Source of the DNA: Orenia metallireducens
GTDB lineage: Bacteria; Bacillota; Halanaerobiia; Halobacteroidales; Halobacteroidaceae
DNA: 64,000 bases
Assembly: GCF_001693735.1 (NCBI RefSeq)
Contig: NZ_LWDV01000010.1
Coordinates: 70,365 to 134,364, forward strand
Reading direction: 5' to 3'
Part shown: in pieces, positions 26,851 through 35,112 of the stretch
Position numbering within the stretch: the first letter of the stretch is position 1
Layout: every line of letters begins with the position of its first letter
The notes under the pieces: generated by a model
Told to the model about the DNA's origin: nothing
The model's input: the letters and a program-made list of their open reading frames with translations, nothing else
The model's database searches: none
Made by a program: the position numbers and the translations under genes

Positions 26851-27275
26851 CAGAATTCATCTGAATTGTCAATATCATTCTCAACCCTATCTGCTAACCT
26901 ATTAAGCCTTTCAACCTCTATAGTACATTTATTGGCTAAAGCTGCTATACCCGCTAAGACTGTCAAATAAGGTGCAATCACTGTTCCTACTACACCTGCT
27001 GTTACAGGGATATCTACTAAAACTTTATCATCTTTCTTTACCTTAACCCTTGTAACATTACCTTTTCTAATTAAGTCTTTAACCCTACTAAGAACCTGCT
27101 GACCTCTTACTTGAAACTCTTCTTTAGTATATTTTTGCTTCTCCTCTTTCTCTAATTTAATAATTGCTTCTAAAACATCACCATCTACAGACCTTAAAGC
27201 TTCCACAGCCTGCTCATAATCAACTCCTGTTCTCTCCCTAATAACATCTACCTTCTCTAACTCTTCTGTTATCAT
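26850..27275 (-). CDS. UBA-like and DUF4342 domain protein
   Basis: The 141-residue protein has an N-terminal UBA-like three-helix domain (VDVIRERTGVDYEQAVEAL, ~8-26, then LEAIIKLEKEEK) like that of EF-Ts and TapI-type proteins. A DUF4342 C-terminal domain has the IRKGNVTRVKVKKDDKVLVDIP block (~68-88) and a hydrophobic ITAGVVG-to-LAGIAALA stretch around 90-120. Function is unknown. It follows recO by 12 bp, so it is likely the last gene of that operon before the T-box. AAGGAGGAAC precedes the ATG. Confidence 0.85.
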   Translation of the reverse strand: MITEELEKVDVIRERTGVDYEQAVEALRSVDGDVLEAIIKLEKEEKQKYTKEEFQVRGQQVLSRVKDLIRKGNVTRVKVKKDDKVLVDIPVTAGVVGTVIAPYLTVLAGIAALANKCTIEVERLNRLADRVENDIDNSDEF

Positions 27276-27287
27276 AATTGTTCCTCC

Positions 27288-28031
27288 TTAATTAAAGTCC
27301 TTTAGTCTTTCTATAAAAGAGATAGACTTTAACTTTTTATGAATTAAAGATTGAATATAATAAGGTATAATCTCAGCCAATTCCTTTCTAGCATACCCAG
27401 GTATCTTCATCTGTAGCAGTTTCTTATAATCTAATTCTAAAATCTTCTTAATGTACTGAACTGTCCCCATACTTATCTTCTTAGCCCAGTTGGTAGAGCA
27501 AGGGCAAACTAGTCCACCGGCTTCTCCAGCAAATCTAAAGTTCTTAGCTGACTTATTCCCACATTCTACACATCCCGATAGATATGGCTCATAGCCTAAT
27601 AATTTAAGCAACTTCAATTCAAAGACCCTAATAATCAATTCTAAATCATCTAAACTATCTATTAATCTTAAAGTTAATAACAAAAGACCAAAGACCCATT
27701 TATTCTCTTCATAGTCTATAGTTAACTCATCAACTACCTCCACCACATAAGAAGCATAAGCCATCTTATCAAGATCTCCTCTTATCTTGTTAAAAGACTC
27801 TTTTATATCACATTGACTTAGCTTCCCCAGATCAGATTTTCCTTGATAGACCATAATATTATTATATACAAAAGGTTGTAATCCAGCAGATACAGTACTT
27901 TTGGTCTTACGTACACCCTTTGCTACTACCTTAATCTTTCCTTTTTCTCTACTATAAAGAGAGATAATCTTGTCAGCTTCATTAAACTCATAATTTCTTA
28001 GTACAATTGCATCTGTATCAAAGAGTGGCAT
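27288..28031 (-). CDS. recO: DNA repair protein RecO
   Basis: The 247-residue protein anneals single strands and, with RecR, loads RecA at gaps. It has the OB-fold N-terminus (DAIVLRNYEFNEADKIISLY, ~7-26, then KIKVVAKGVRKTKS) and a C-terminal zinc-binding motif with CVECGNK (~162-168) and CPCS (~184-187). Length is usual for Firmicute RecO. It lies between the era operon and glyQS, as in Bacillus, but 590 bp of repeat-bearing DNA separates it from deoC/era. Confidence 0.95.
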   Translation of the reverse strand: MPLFDTDAIVLRNYEFNEADKIISLYSREKGKIKVVAKGVRKTKSTVSAGLQPFVYNNIMVYQGKSDLGKLSQCDIKESFNKIRGDLDKMAYASYVVEVVDELTIDYEENKWVFGLLLLTLRLIDSLDDLELIIRVFELKLLKLLGYEPYLSGCVECGNKSAKNFRFAGEAGGLVCPCSTNWAKKISMGTVQYIKKILELDYKKLLQMKIPGYARKELAEIIPYYIQSLIHKKLKSISFIERLKDFN

Positions 28032-28178
28032 ATTATCATTCCTTTTTATCTGTTAGTATTAAATATTCTTCTCCACCTAGCTATAATGTCCTCTTTGACA
28101 CAAATTACTCTAACAATAGTTTATGCAAAAAAATAAATTTAACTCATTCTATTAATTAAATATTGAGATAATATAAAT

Positions 28179-28580
28179 ATATTGTGATACTTTTGCTTTA
28201 ACAGTTAAGGTCTTTCTAGGTGAAAAGAATTAGACCTAAAGGATAAGTTCAGTAAGAAAAAACACTTACTTCACCAAGTTTCCTTTATGTTTGAACGAAG
28301 CAAGTATTATAAATAATAACAGTATAATCTTCGAATTAGAACTTTGATATTTATTGGTTTCAATAAATATTGATTGCGTAGTGAGTGGGCTCTGCCACGA
28401 AGGGTTGGTTATTTAAACCTATAGGTATAATTCTTTTCTAGATTGAGGCGCTTTTACCACAGAAGGTTCTGTGAACCTGTAGGTTTGCTGATTTTTGGGG
28501 CGCAAAAATCAGGCACCCTTAGGCGCGCCCCGTAGGAAGTAGTCTTGGGCTACAACCTAAGAATTTTTATTCACTTTTTA
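28179..28580 (-). repeat. Long copy of a dispersed intergenic repeat
   Basis: Read on the minus strand this region shares ordered modules with 49415-49732: TTCTTAGGTT-like start, GCCTAAGGG(T/C)GCC, a CTTCGTGGCA block followed by CCCACTCACTACGCAATC, and CTTGCTTCGTTCAAACA. It ends in GCAAAAGTATCACAATAT at 28179. It contains several small inverted repeats (for example around 28490-28510) but no convincing gene. Its opposite end merges with the deoC terminator. Confidence 0.65.
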
Positions 28581-28587
28581 AAAAGCA

Positions 28588-28617
28588 AAGAAGTTGGTAT
28601 TTAAATACCAACTTCTT
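28588..28617 (-). terminator. Terminator of the yqfC-deoC operon
   Basis: A perfect 30-nt palindrome (AAGAAGTTGGTATTT arm) begins right after the deoC stop and continues into TTTGCTTTTT on the minus strand. Confidence 0.88.
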
Positions 28618-28618
28618 A

Positions 28619-29305
28619 CTATTCATTCTCATCTCCAGTTACTATTGCTACACCTTCACTACTACCAATTCGATTGGCACCAGCATCTAACATTTCAAGA
28701 GCTTCATCAAAGGTATCAATGCCACCAAAGGCTTTAACCCCAATAGATCTACCTACATTCTTACGAATTAAACTTACTTCTTCAGTAGTTGCCCCTCTTG
28801 GTCCAAAGCCAGTAGAAGTCTTAATGAAATCAGCCCCTACCTTCTTAGCAATATAACATAACTTTTCAATCTCTTCTTCATTCAAATAACAGGTCTCTAT
28901 TATAACCTTAGTGATTATATCCTTAGTAACTCCTGCTATTTTAGTAGCATCAACAACAGCTTTAACATCCTCCCTAACAACATCCCAAGCATGAGACTTA
29001 ACTGCACTAAGATTAACTACCATATCAACCTCTTGAGCACCATTTCTGATCGCATTCTTAGTCTCATATGCCTTTGTCTCAGAAGTAGTAGCTCCTAAAG
29101 GATAACCTATTACTGTACATACCTTAACAGAACTATTCTCCAATAATTTAGCTGCCAAGGGAACAAAACAAGGGTTAACACAGACAGAAGCAAAATCATG
29201 TTCTTTTGCTTCATCACAGGTCTTCTTGACATCTAACACCGTTGCAGTTGGATATAGTATTGTATGATCAACCATTTTAGCCATATCTTTAGGTTTAATT
29301 GCCAT
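28619..29305 (-). CDS. deoC: Deoxyribose-phosphate aldolase
   Basis: The 228-residue aldolase splits 2-deoxyribose-5-phosphate to glyceraldehyde-3-phosphate and acetaldehyde. Motifs include DHTILYPTAT (~13-22), VCTVIGYPLG (~62-71), QEVDMVVNL (~92-100) and the Schiff-base lysine in DFIKTSTGFG (~155-164). The length is typical. It ends the long operon, 28 bp after mgtE. In Bacillus a cytidine deaminase (cdd) occupies a nearby place in the cluster; here another nucleoside-salvage enzyme takes it. Confidence 0.96.
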   Translation of the reverse strand: MAIKPKDMAKMVDHTILYPTATVLDVKKTCDEAKEHDFASVCVNPCFVPLAAKLLENSSVKVCTVIGYPLGATTSETKAYETKNAIRNGAQEVDMVVNLSAVKSHAWDVVREDVKAVVDATKIAGVTKDIITKVIIETCYLNEEEIEKLCYIAKKVGADFIKTSTGFGPRGATTEEVSLIRKNVGRSIGVKAFGGIDTFDEALEMLDAGANRIGSSEGVAIVTGDENE

Positions 29306-29332
29306 GATTATCAGCTCCTCTATCGTATTATT

Positions 29333-30682
29333 TTATGTTAAATGATTCAAGAATAATCTAGCCAAAGTGAAATAAATAAATAATCCCGATGCATCAATTA
29401 CAGTAGTAATAAACGGACCTGCCGCTACTGCTGGATCAATGCCGAAATAATCCAAAATAAATGGAGTGGTTGTTCCTACAAAGGTCGCCGTTAATATATT
29501 ACAAAACATAGCCAATCCTACAACAACTCCTAATATATAATTTCCCTGCCATACAAATGCAACTAAAGCAATAATAGAACCACAAATTAAAGCCACCAAT
29601 CCTCCAACCTTAATCTCATTAAATAAATGCATAAATAAATCTTTAGAATCTATATCTCCTGTAGCCAATCCCCTAACAACAATTGCCAGAGATTGAGTAC
29701 CAGCATTACCACCAGTTCCAGCTAAAGTAGGCATAAATAAAGCTAGAGCCACTACACTATTTAAAAGATTAGAAAATATATCAATTACAGAACCCGACAA
29801 TATACTTGCAAATAAGAGAACTATCAGCCATGGAGAACGTTTTAAAGCAGCCTTTAATATTGAACTATGGCCATCTTCAAAATCAACCTCACTGGTTGCA
29901 GCCATCTTATAAATGTCCTCAGTAGCTTCTTCTTCAATAACGTCAATGATATCATCTACTGTTATTATTCCCAAAAGCTGCTTCTGATGATTAACTACTG
30001 GAACAGCTAAGAGGTCATATTTAGAGATAATACGAGCTACCTCTTCTTGGTCTAAATCTAACCTAACATGAATTACCTTCTTCTGTATCAAATCCTTTAT
30101 CTTCTTTTCGGGATTTGCCGTAATCAACTCTCTCATCGAAAGTACACCCATTAATTGCTTGGTCTGATTTACTACATAAATGTAGTAAATCATCTCAGCT
30201 TCTCTAGCAACCTCTCTAACGATATCCAAAGCCTCTCCTACAGTCTTACCTTCCTTGATTGCTATGTATTCGGTGGTCATAATACCACCGGCACTATCTT
30301 CATCATAACCTAACAGATTACGAATCTGCTCAGCATCTTCTTTTCTCATCAACTTTAATAATTCTTTCGTCTGTCCTATAGATAAAGTACCTAAGAAATC
30401 TGCTATGTCATCTGCATACATATTGTCTAAGATAATTCTTAAGTCTTCAGGTTTTACTAAATTCAAAATGGTATGCTTAACATGATAATCAAACTCTGTT
30501 AAAGCATAAGCCATCTTCTTTAGGGGAATAGCAGGAATTATATCCTCCACTTCCTCCATAGATAGTTCATCTATCAACTCAGTAATATCAGCTGGATATA
30601 AATCTTCTAATATAGGTTTTAAACTTTCAATATTTTTTTCTTCAAGTTTTGCTTTTATATCTAAGAGTAGACTTTCTCTCAT
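29333..30682 (-). CDS. mgtE: Magnesium transporter MgtE
   Basis: The 449-residue Mg2+ channel has an N-terminal superhelical domain (~1-130), a pair of CBS domains (~135-255, with YYIYVVNQTKQLMGVLSMREL) that sense cytoplasmic Mg2+, a plug helix and five membrane helices (~285-449). The pore region shows PTLAGTGGNAGTQSLAI near 319-335, the characteristic Mg2+ pathway segment. It overlaps nothing but sits 6 bp after era, and its translation likely follows from the same mRNA. Confidence 0.96.
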   Translation of the reverse strand: MRESLLLDIKAKLEEKNIESLKPILEDLYPADITELIDELSMEEVEDIIPAIPLKKMAYALTEFDYHVKHTILNLVKPEDLRIILDNMYADDIADFLGTLSIGQTKELLKLMRKEDAEQIRNLLGYDEDSAGGIMTTEYIAIKEGKTVGEALDIVREVAREAEMIYYIYVVNQTKQLMGVLSMRELITANPEKKIKDLIQKKVIHVRLDLDQEEVARIISKYDLLAVPVVNHQKQLLGIITVDDIIDVIEEEATEDIYKMAATSEVDFEDGHSSILKAALKRSPWLIVLLFASILSGSVIDIFSNLLNSVVALALFMPTLAGTGGNAGTQSLAIVVRGLATGDIDSKDLFMHLFNEIKVGGLVALICGSIIALVAFVWQGNYILGVVVGLAMFCNILTATFVGTTTPFILDYFGIDPAVAAGPFITTVIDASGLFIYFTLARLFLNHLT

Positions 30683-30688
30683 ATAGTA

Positions 30689-31603
30689 TCACCCCTTATA
30701 GCCTAGCATTTTCAAAGCATCCTCCTTATCTCTCCAGTCATCTTTTATCTTAACCCATAAATCTAAAAAGACCTGGGTACTCAATAGATTTTCTATATCA
30801 ACTCTAGCACTCTTACCGATCTTTTTAAGCATACTTCCACCTTTACCTATTAAGATTCCCTTTTGAGATTTTCTCTCTACATAAATATTAGCACCAATTT
30901 CAATTAAATCTTTATCACTTCTCTCTTCAAATTTGGTAACCTCAATAGCCACCGAATGGGGTACTTCTTGATGTGTAAACTTTAAAACCTTCTCTCTGAT
31001 CAGTTCAGAGACGATAAATTGCTCTATTTGATCAGTAATCATATCATCAGGATAGTACTTAGGACCTTCTGGCAAATAATTAACTATAGTATCAGTCAAG
31101 TCATCTAAATTAATCTCTTTTTCAGCTGAAATAGTTATAATATCAGTAAATTCTCCTAGTTTCTGATAATCATTAATTCTTGTAGCTAAATCATCTTTAG
31201 ATACAGTATCTACCTTATTTAAAACCAGAAGAGTTGGCACAGAAGATGCATGAGCTAGCTGAGTAGCAATCTTTTTATCCTGATTATTTGGTTTATAATT
31301 AGCATCAACCATAAAGATAACTAAATCAATCTCCTTTAAAGATTCATAGGCTATCTCATTTAAATATTTTCCCATCTTATCCTTTGGACTGTGAATTCCT
31401 GGGGTGTCTATAAATATCATCTGAGCATCATCTAAAGTTAATATACATTGAACCCTATTTCTAGTTGTTTGTGCTTTACGAGAAGTAATATTGATCTTCT
31501 CTCCAATCAATTTATTGACCAAGGTCGATTTACCAACATTGGGCTGCCCTACTACTGTAATAAATCCTGATTTGAAACCTTTATCGGCTGTTAATTTCTC
31601 CAT
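30689..31603 (-). CDS. era: GTPase Era
   Basis: The 304-residue GTPase assists 16S rRNA maturation. G1 is GQPNVGKST (~19-27), G3 is DTPGIHSP (~67-74) and G4 is NKVD (~128-131). The C-terminal KH domain contains GILIGKGGSMLKKIG (~257-271), which binds the 3' end of 16S rRNA. It shares the operon with ybeY, another rRNA maturation factor. 12 bp separate it from the acetyltransferase gene. Confidence 0.97.
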   Translation of the reverse strand: MEKLTADKGFKSGFITVVGQPNVGKSTLVNKLIGEKINITSRKAQTTRNRVQCILTLDDAQMIFIDTPGIHSPKDKMGKYLNEIAYESLKEIDLVIFMVDANYKPNNQDKKIATQLAHASSVPTLLVLNKVDTVSKDDLATRINDYQKLGEFTDIITISAEKEINLDDLTDTIVNYLPEGPKYYPDDMITDQIEQFIVSELIREKVLKFTHQEVPHSVAIEVTKFEERSDKDLIEIGANIYVERKSQKGILIGKGGSMLKKIGKSARVDIENLLSTQVFLDLWVKIKDDWRDKEDALKMLGYKG

Positions 31604-31615
31604 TACTGTGCCCCC

Positions 31616-32071
31616 TTATAATTTAAGTTCCATAATTAGTCTATCTTCTCCTACACCATATTCATTCTCTCGATAGTCAACTTTATTAAATCCAAATTTC
31701 TGCTGATAGATATAGACTGCATTCTGATTATTAGGATCTACTGTCAATTCTACCTTCTTAATCTCTCGTTTAGACAGATCTCTTAAAGAATAATCCAATA
31801 ATTTACTACCAAACCCCTTACCTTGATGGCTTTTGGATATAGCCAACCCATATAAATAACCCTTCTCTATATCTTTCATATCTCTCATATATTCTGCTAA
31901 ACCAATAGGCTCTTTATCCAGCCAAATAACATAGACCATACCATGATAAATCATTGGTACTAACCCCCACTGGTTTAAGCCACCTTCTCCAAAGGCTTCA
32001 CTTTCAATCTTGACCAACTTATTAATAACATCAACTTGATTGTCCTTTAGTGCTGCAATTCTTATTTGCAA
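31616..32071 (-). CDS. GNAT-family N-acetyltransferase
   Basis: The 151-residue protein has the GNAT acetyl-CoA motif LAISKSHQGKGFGSKLL (Q/R-x2-G-x-G/A, ~82-98) and the following VDPNNQNAVYIYQQKFGF segment (~117-134). The substrate cannot be inferred. In this operon it takes the place often occupied by cdd in Bacillus, between the CorC-type genes and era. It has a plain GNAT architecture without extra domains. Confidence 0.88.
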   Translation of the reverse strand: MQIRIAALKDNQVDVINKLVKIESEAFGEGGLNQWGLVPMIYHGMVYVIWLDKEPIGLAEYMRDMKDIEKGYLYGLAISKSHQGKGFGSKLLDYSLRDLSKREIKKVELTVDPNNQNAVYIYQQKFGFNKVDYRENEYGVGEDRLIMELKL

Positions 32072-32083
32072 ATTCTAACCTCC

Positions 32084-32674
32084 TTAATCTTCTTCAGGTG
32101 CTACTGTCCCTCCAGAAACAATCAACTTCAATCCTTGTTCAACAGTCATATCTAAGTAAGTAATATCATCTTTAGGGATTAAAATTAACATCCCAGAAGT
32201 AGGATTAGGAGTAGTAGGGATAAAGACATTAACAACTTCCTGTGATGTCTTCTCTTGCACCTCTCCTACTCCCTTACAGGTCAAAAAGCCCAATTGATAG
32301 ATTCCCCGGCGAGGGTACTCAACCAAGACTACATCACGAAAAGCAGTCTTATTCTTTAAAAATAAGGCATTTATCAGTTGACGAACAGTAACATAGATAG
32401 TACGAACTAATGGAATTCTAATCAGTAATCTTTCACCAAAATCAATCAATCTCTTCCCTAGCATATTCTTAGCTATAATACCTACTACCAAAATTAAGAT
32501 AAAAGTCATTATAAACCCAAGCCCATAAACCTCTCTTCCTAATAAAATTTTAACTACTGGGCTTAAAGCACTATCTACTATATTAATAACTGTAACAATA
32601 ATATATATAGTAGCTATTGACGGTAATAAAACGATCAAACCAGTAATTAAATAATTCCGTAACTGCTTTAACAT
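32084..32674 (-). CDS. DUF502 family membrane protein
   Basis: The 196-residue protein has two N-terminal membrane helices (YLITGLIVLLPSIATIYIIV ~8-27; GLGFIMTFILILVVGIIA ~51-68) followed by a soluble domain with RIPLVRTIYVTVRQ (~86-99), VLVEYPRRGIYQLGFLT (~117-133) and VFIPTTPNPTSGML (~149-162). These match DUF502. The function is unestablished. Its ATG follows the CorC-like gene stop with no gap, so the two are translationally linked. Confidence 0.9.
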   Translation of the reverse strand: MLKQLRNYLITGLIVLLPSIATIYIIVTVINIVDSALSPVVKILLGREVYGLGFIMTFILILVVGIIAKNMLGKRLIDFGERLLIRIPLVRTIYVTVRQLINALFLKNKTAFRDVVLVEYPRRGIYQLGFLTCKGVGEVQEKTSQEVVNVFIPTTPNPTSGMLILIPKDDITYLDMTVEQGLKLIVSGGTVAPEED

Positions 32675-33952
32675 TTACACTTCCTCCTGCTCAATTGCCA
32701 CTTTATCCTTAACCCGCTTAATTCTAACTTTTGAGATTCTTCTTTGTATTACCTTCTCTACAGAAATGTGTAAATCCTCAAATTCAATCCACTCTCCAGC
32801 ATTGGGGACATAACCTAACATACTTAAAATAAAGCCACTGATTGTTTCATAATCCTCTTCAGGTAAAGATATACTTAACAACTCATTAATCTCATCAATA
32901 TCGACACGTCCATCAATTAAAATTTCATCCTCATTAATAATTCTAATCCACTTCTCTTCTTCATCATATTCATCCTGAATATCACCAACAATTTCCTCTA
33001 GTAAATCTTCAATAGTCACCAATCCAGCAGTTCCACCATATTCATCAAGAATAATAGCCATATGAATCTTCTCTTTCCTAAATTCAGTTAACAGATTATC
33101 TATCTTCTTGGTTTCAGGTATATAATAAGCCGGTCTCATAATCTTTTGAATATCAACATCATAACTATCCTCTTTTAATAATGGAAGTAAATCCTTAGCG
33201 TAAACTACTCCTACTATATTGTCAACAGTATCATTATACACCGGAATCCTAGAAAACCCCATATTAATAATCAAATCTATCAGTTCCTCTAAAGGATCAT
33301 TTATCTCTATGCATAACATGTGTATTCTAGGTATCATAATCTCCTTAACACTAATATCATCAAATTCAAAGATACTGTTAATCATCTGCTTCTCATCAGT
33401 TTCAATAATACCTTCTTGCTCACCAACTGTTAAAAATCTCCTGATTTCTTCTTCACTGATAAAAGGTTTAACCTTCTTATCTCCAGATCTCCTCATGACA
33501 AAATTGGTGATTATTGTTAAACCTTTAATAAGGGGAGATAATAGAAAAGAGAAGAATTCTATATATGGAGCTACTAGCATAGAGACTTTTTTAGACTCCT
33601 TAGTAGCAAAGGATTTTGGAGTGATTTCCCCAAAAATTAATACAAATATAGTTACTACACCTATAGCAATACCAACTCCCTTAGCACCAAATATATCAGT
33701 AGCTAAAGCAGTTGCAATTGATGAAGCTGCTATATTAACTAAATTATTACCAACTAAAATTGTAACCAATAATCTATCTGGACTACTTAATAACCTATCC
33801 ACAACAGTAGCTTTCTTATTTCCTTCCTGCTTTAAGTGTCTAATCTCAACTTTATTTACTGACATTAATGCAGTTTCAGAGCTTGAAAAAAATCCAGATA
33901 GGATTAATAGTATTAATAAAGCCACTCCTTCTATTAACACTGTCAAATCCAT
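32675..33952 (-). CDS. CNNM/CorC-type transporter or hemolysin-family protein (DUF21-CBS-CorC_HlyC)
   Basis: The 425-residue protein has the order DUF21 membrane domain (~1-190, with SGFFSSSETALMSVNKVEI), a CBS pair (~205-330, IMIPRIHMLCIEIND and GVVYAKDLLPLL) and a C-terminal CorC_HlyC domain (~345-425, GRVDIDEINELL). Bacterial homologues (CorC, MpfA, YhdP) are Na+/Mg2+ exchangers that export Mg2+. The same operon has the Mg2+ importer MgtE, which suggests coordinated Mg2+ homeostasis. RBS AGGAGG precedes the ATG. Confidence 0.93.
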   Translation of the reverse strand: MDLTVLIEGVALLILLILSGFFSSSETALMSVNKVEIRHLKQEGNKKATVVDRLLSSPDRLLVTILVGNNLVNIAASSIATALATDIFGAKGVGIAIGVVTIFVLIFGEITPKSFATKESKKVSMLVAPYIEFFSFLLSPLIKGLTIITNFVMRRSGDKKVKPFISEEEIRRFLTVGEQEGIIETDEKQMINSIFEFDDISVKEIMIPRIHMLCIEINDPLEELIDLIINMGFSRIPVYNDTVDNIVGVVYAKDLLPLLKEDSYDVDIQKIMRPAYYIPETKKIDNLLTEFRKEKIHMAIILDEYGGTAGLVTIEDLLEEIVGDIQDEYDEEEKWIRIINEDEILIDGRVDIDEINELLSISLPEEDYETISGFILSMLGYVPNAGEWIEFEDLHISVEKVIQRRISKVRIKRVKDKVAIEQEEV

Positions 33953-33975
33953 AGATTAATGCCCTCCTAACAAAA

Positions 33976-34680
33976 TTACAAATTAACTAATTGAAATACT
34001 AATATACCTATTAATGAGCCAATCATCGCACCAGAAATAACCTCCCAGGGAGTATGAATATCTCCTTCTATCCTGCTTTGTGCTATTAAAACCGCCATCA
34101 ATAGTGCTAAAGTTGTAATCAAAGCATCATTTGCCAAATTAGAAATAATAATCATTACACCAAAAGCAAGAGCACTATGACCACTAGGCATTCCCCCTTG
34201 CAATGGAGTCCCTTTATTAAATTGGGACTTTACCCCAATTACTATTAATATAATTAAAATTAACGTGATAAAAGTTAAATGAATTGGGGTTTGTTGAATG
34301 TGTTGTAATAAATTTAAGGTTAGAGGCTTAATATCATTGAAGAATATAATATACCCTACAACAATAGCATTTAAAGCTGTTATCAAAACAGCACCTGCTG
34401 CTACATCCTTAATTATCTTAATAGTTGGATGATACTCTTTATTAACTAAATCACTCAATCTTTCAATAGCAGTGTTAATCATTTCACTAAAGAAAACCAA
34501 GGTTATTGATATGAATAAAATCAATAATTCTAGCTTATTTAAGCTAAAAAAAATCCCAAATAATAAGACTATAACAGAAATAATTAGATGAATCTTCATA
34601 TTACGTTCATGCTTTAAAGAGTATATAATACCATTAACAGCATAGTTAAAGCTTTTAATTAAATTATTAATTAACTTCAT
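33976..34680 (-). CDS. dgkA: Undecaprenol/diacylglycerol kinase fused to a PAP2 phosphatase
   Basis: The 234-residue protein joins a DgkA-type kinase (~1-115; NFAVNGIIYS-like start and the catalytic FSEMINTAIERLSDLV near 63-78) and a PAP2-family membrane phosphatase (~125-234; GMPSGHSALAFG near 168-179 and SRIEGDIHTPWEV near 197-209). The first phosphorylates undecaprenol in Firmicutes; the second removes phosphate from lipid phosphates. Having both activities in one chain suggests a recycling or shunting function. The fusion is known in some Firmicutes. It abuts ybeY without a gap. Confidence 0.93.
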   Translation of the reverse strand: MKLINNLIKSFNYAVNGIIYSLKHERNMKIHLIISVIVLLFGIFFSLNKLELLILFISITLVFFSEMINTAIERLSDLVNKEYHPTIKIIKDVAAGAVLITALNAIVVGYIIFFNDIKPLTLNLLQHIQQTPIHLTFITLILIILIVIGVKSQFNKGTPLQGGMPSGHSALAFGVMIIISNLANDALITTLALLMAVLIAQSRIEGDIHTPWEVISGAMIGSLIGILVFQLVNL

Positions 34681-35112
34681 CTAGTCTCTACTTAAACCTA
34701 GCTCTACTAGGATTTCTTCCTCCTTTTTACGCATAATTATCCTCTCTTCTTTACCATAATGGTCATAACCAAGAAGATGGAGCATTCCATGGACTGTTAA
34801 AAAACCTATCTCTCTAGCAAAAGAGTGATTATATTCTTCTGCTTGGCGTTGAGCCGTCTCCAAAGAGATGATAATATCACCCAATAAAAGATTATCATCT
34901 TGGGGAAAAGATAATACATCAGTTGGCTGATCCTTTCCTCTATACCTATGGTTTAAACCATGTATATAATTATCATCAACCAAAGCAACACTCACCTCTT
35001 TGGCTAAATCGGATTCTCTTTTTAACACTACATTTACCACCTGCTCTATTACATCTATGATATCTTCTTCAACCTCTAAATTATCTTGTAGATTATTTAT
35101 TAGTACTGCCAT
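34681..35112 (-). CDS. ybeY: Endoribonuclease YbeY
   Basis: The 143-residue zinc metalloenzyme acts in 16S rRNA 3'-end maturation and ribosome quality control. The signature HGMLHLLGYDH (~115-125) gives the three zinc-binding histidines, and TDVLSFP (~63-69) is also typical. Its first codons overlap the 3' end of pgpH by 20 nt. It lies in the phoH-pgpH-ybeY-dgkA-era order common to Firmicutes. Confidence 0.96.
   Translation of the reverse strand: MAVLINNLQDNLEVEEDIIDVIEQVVNVVLKRESDLAKEVSVALVDDNYIHGLNHRYRGKDQPTDVLSFPQDDNLLLGDIIISLETAQRQAEEYNHSFAREIGFLTVHGMLHLLGYDHYGKEERIIMRKKEEEILVELGLSRD

Noticed and set aside
28381-28560. A possible structured regulatory RNA upstream of deoC
   Set aside because: The modules recur in unrelated intergenic gaps, so a dispersed repeat explains them better. 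It also lies downstream of deoC in the transcription direction.
33219-33959. 246-codon plus-strand frame opposite the CorC-like gene
   Set aside because: It mirrors the conserved DUF21/CBS gene; composition is typical of an antisense frame.
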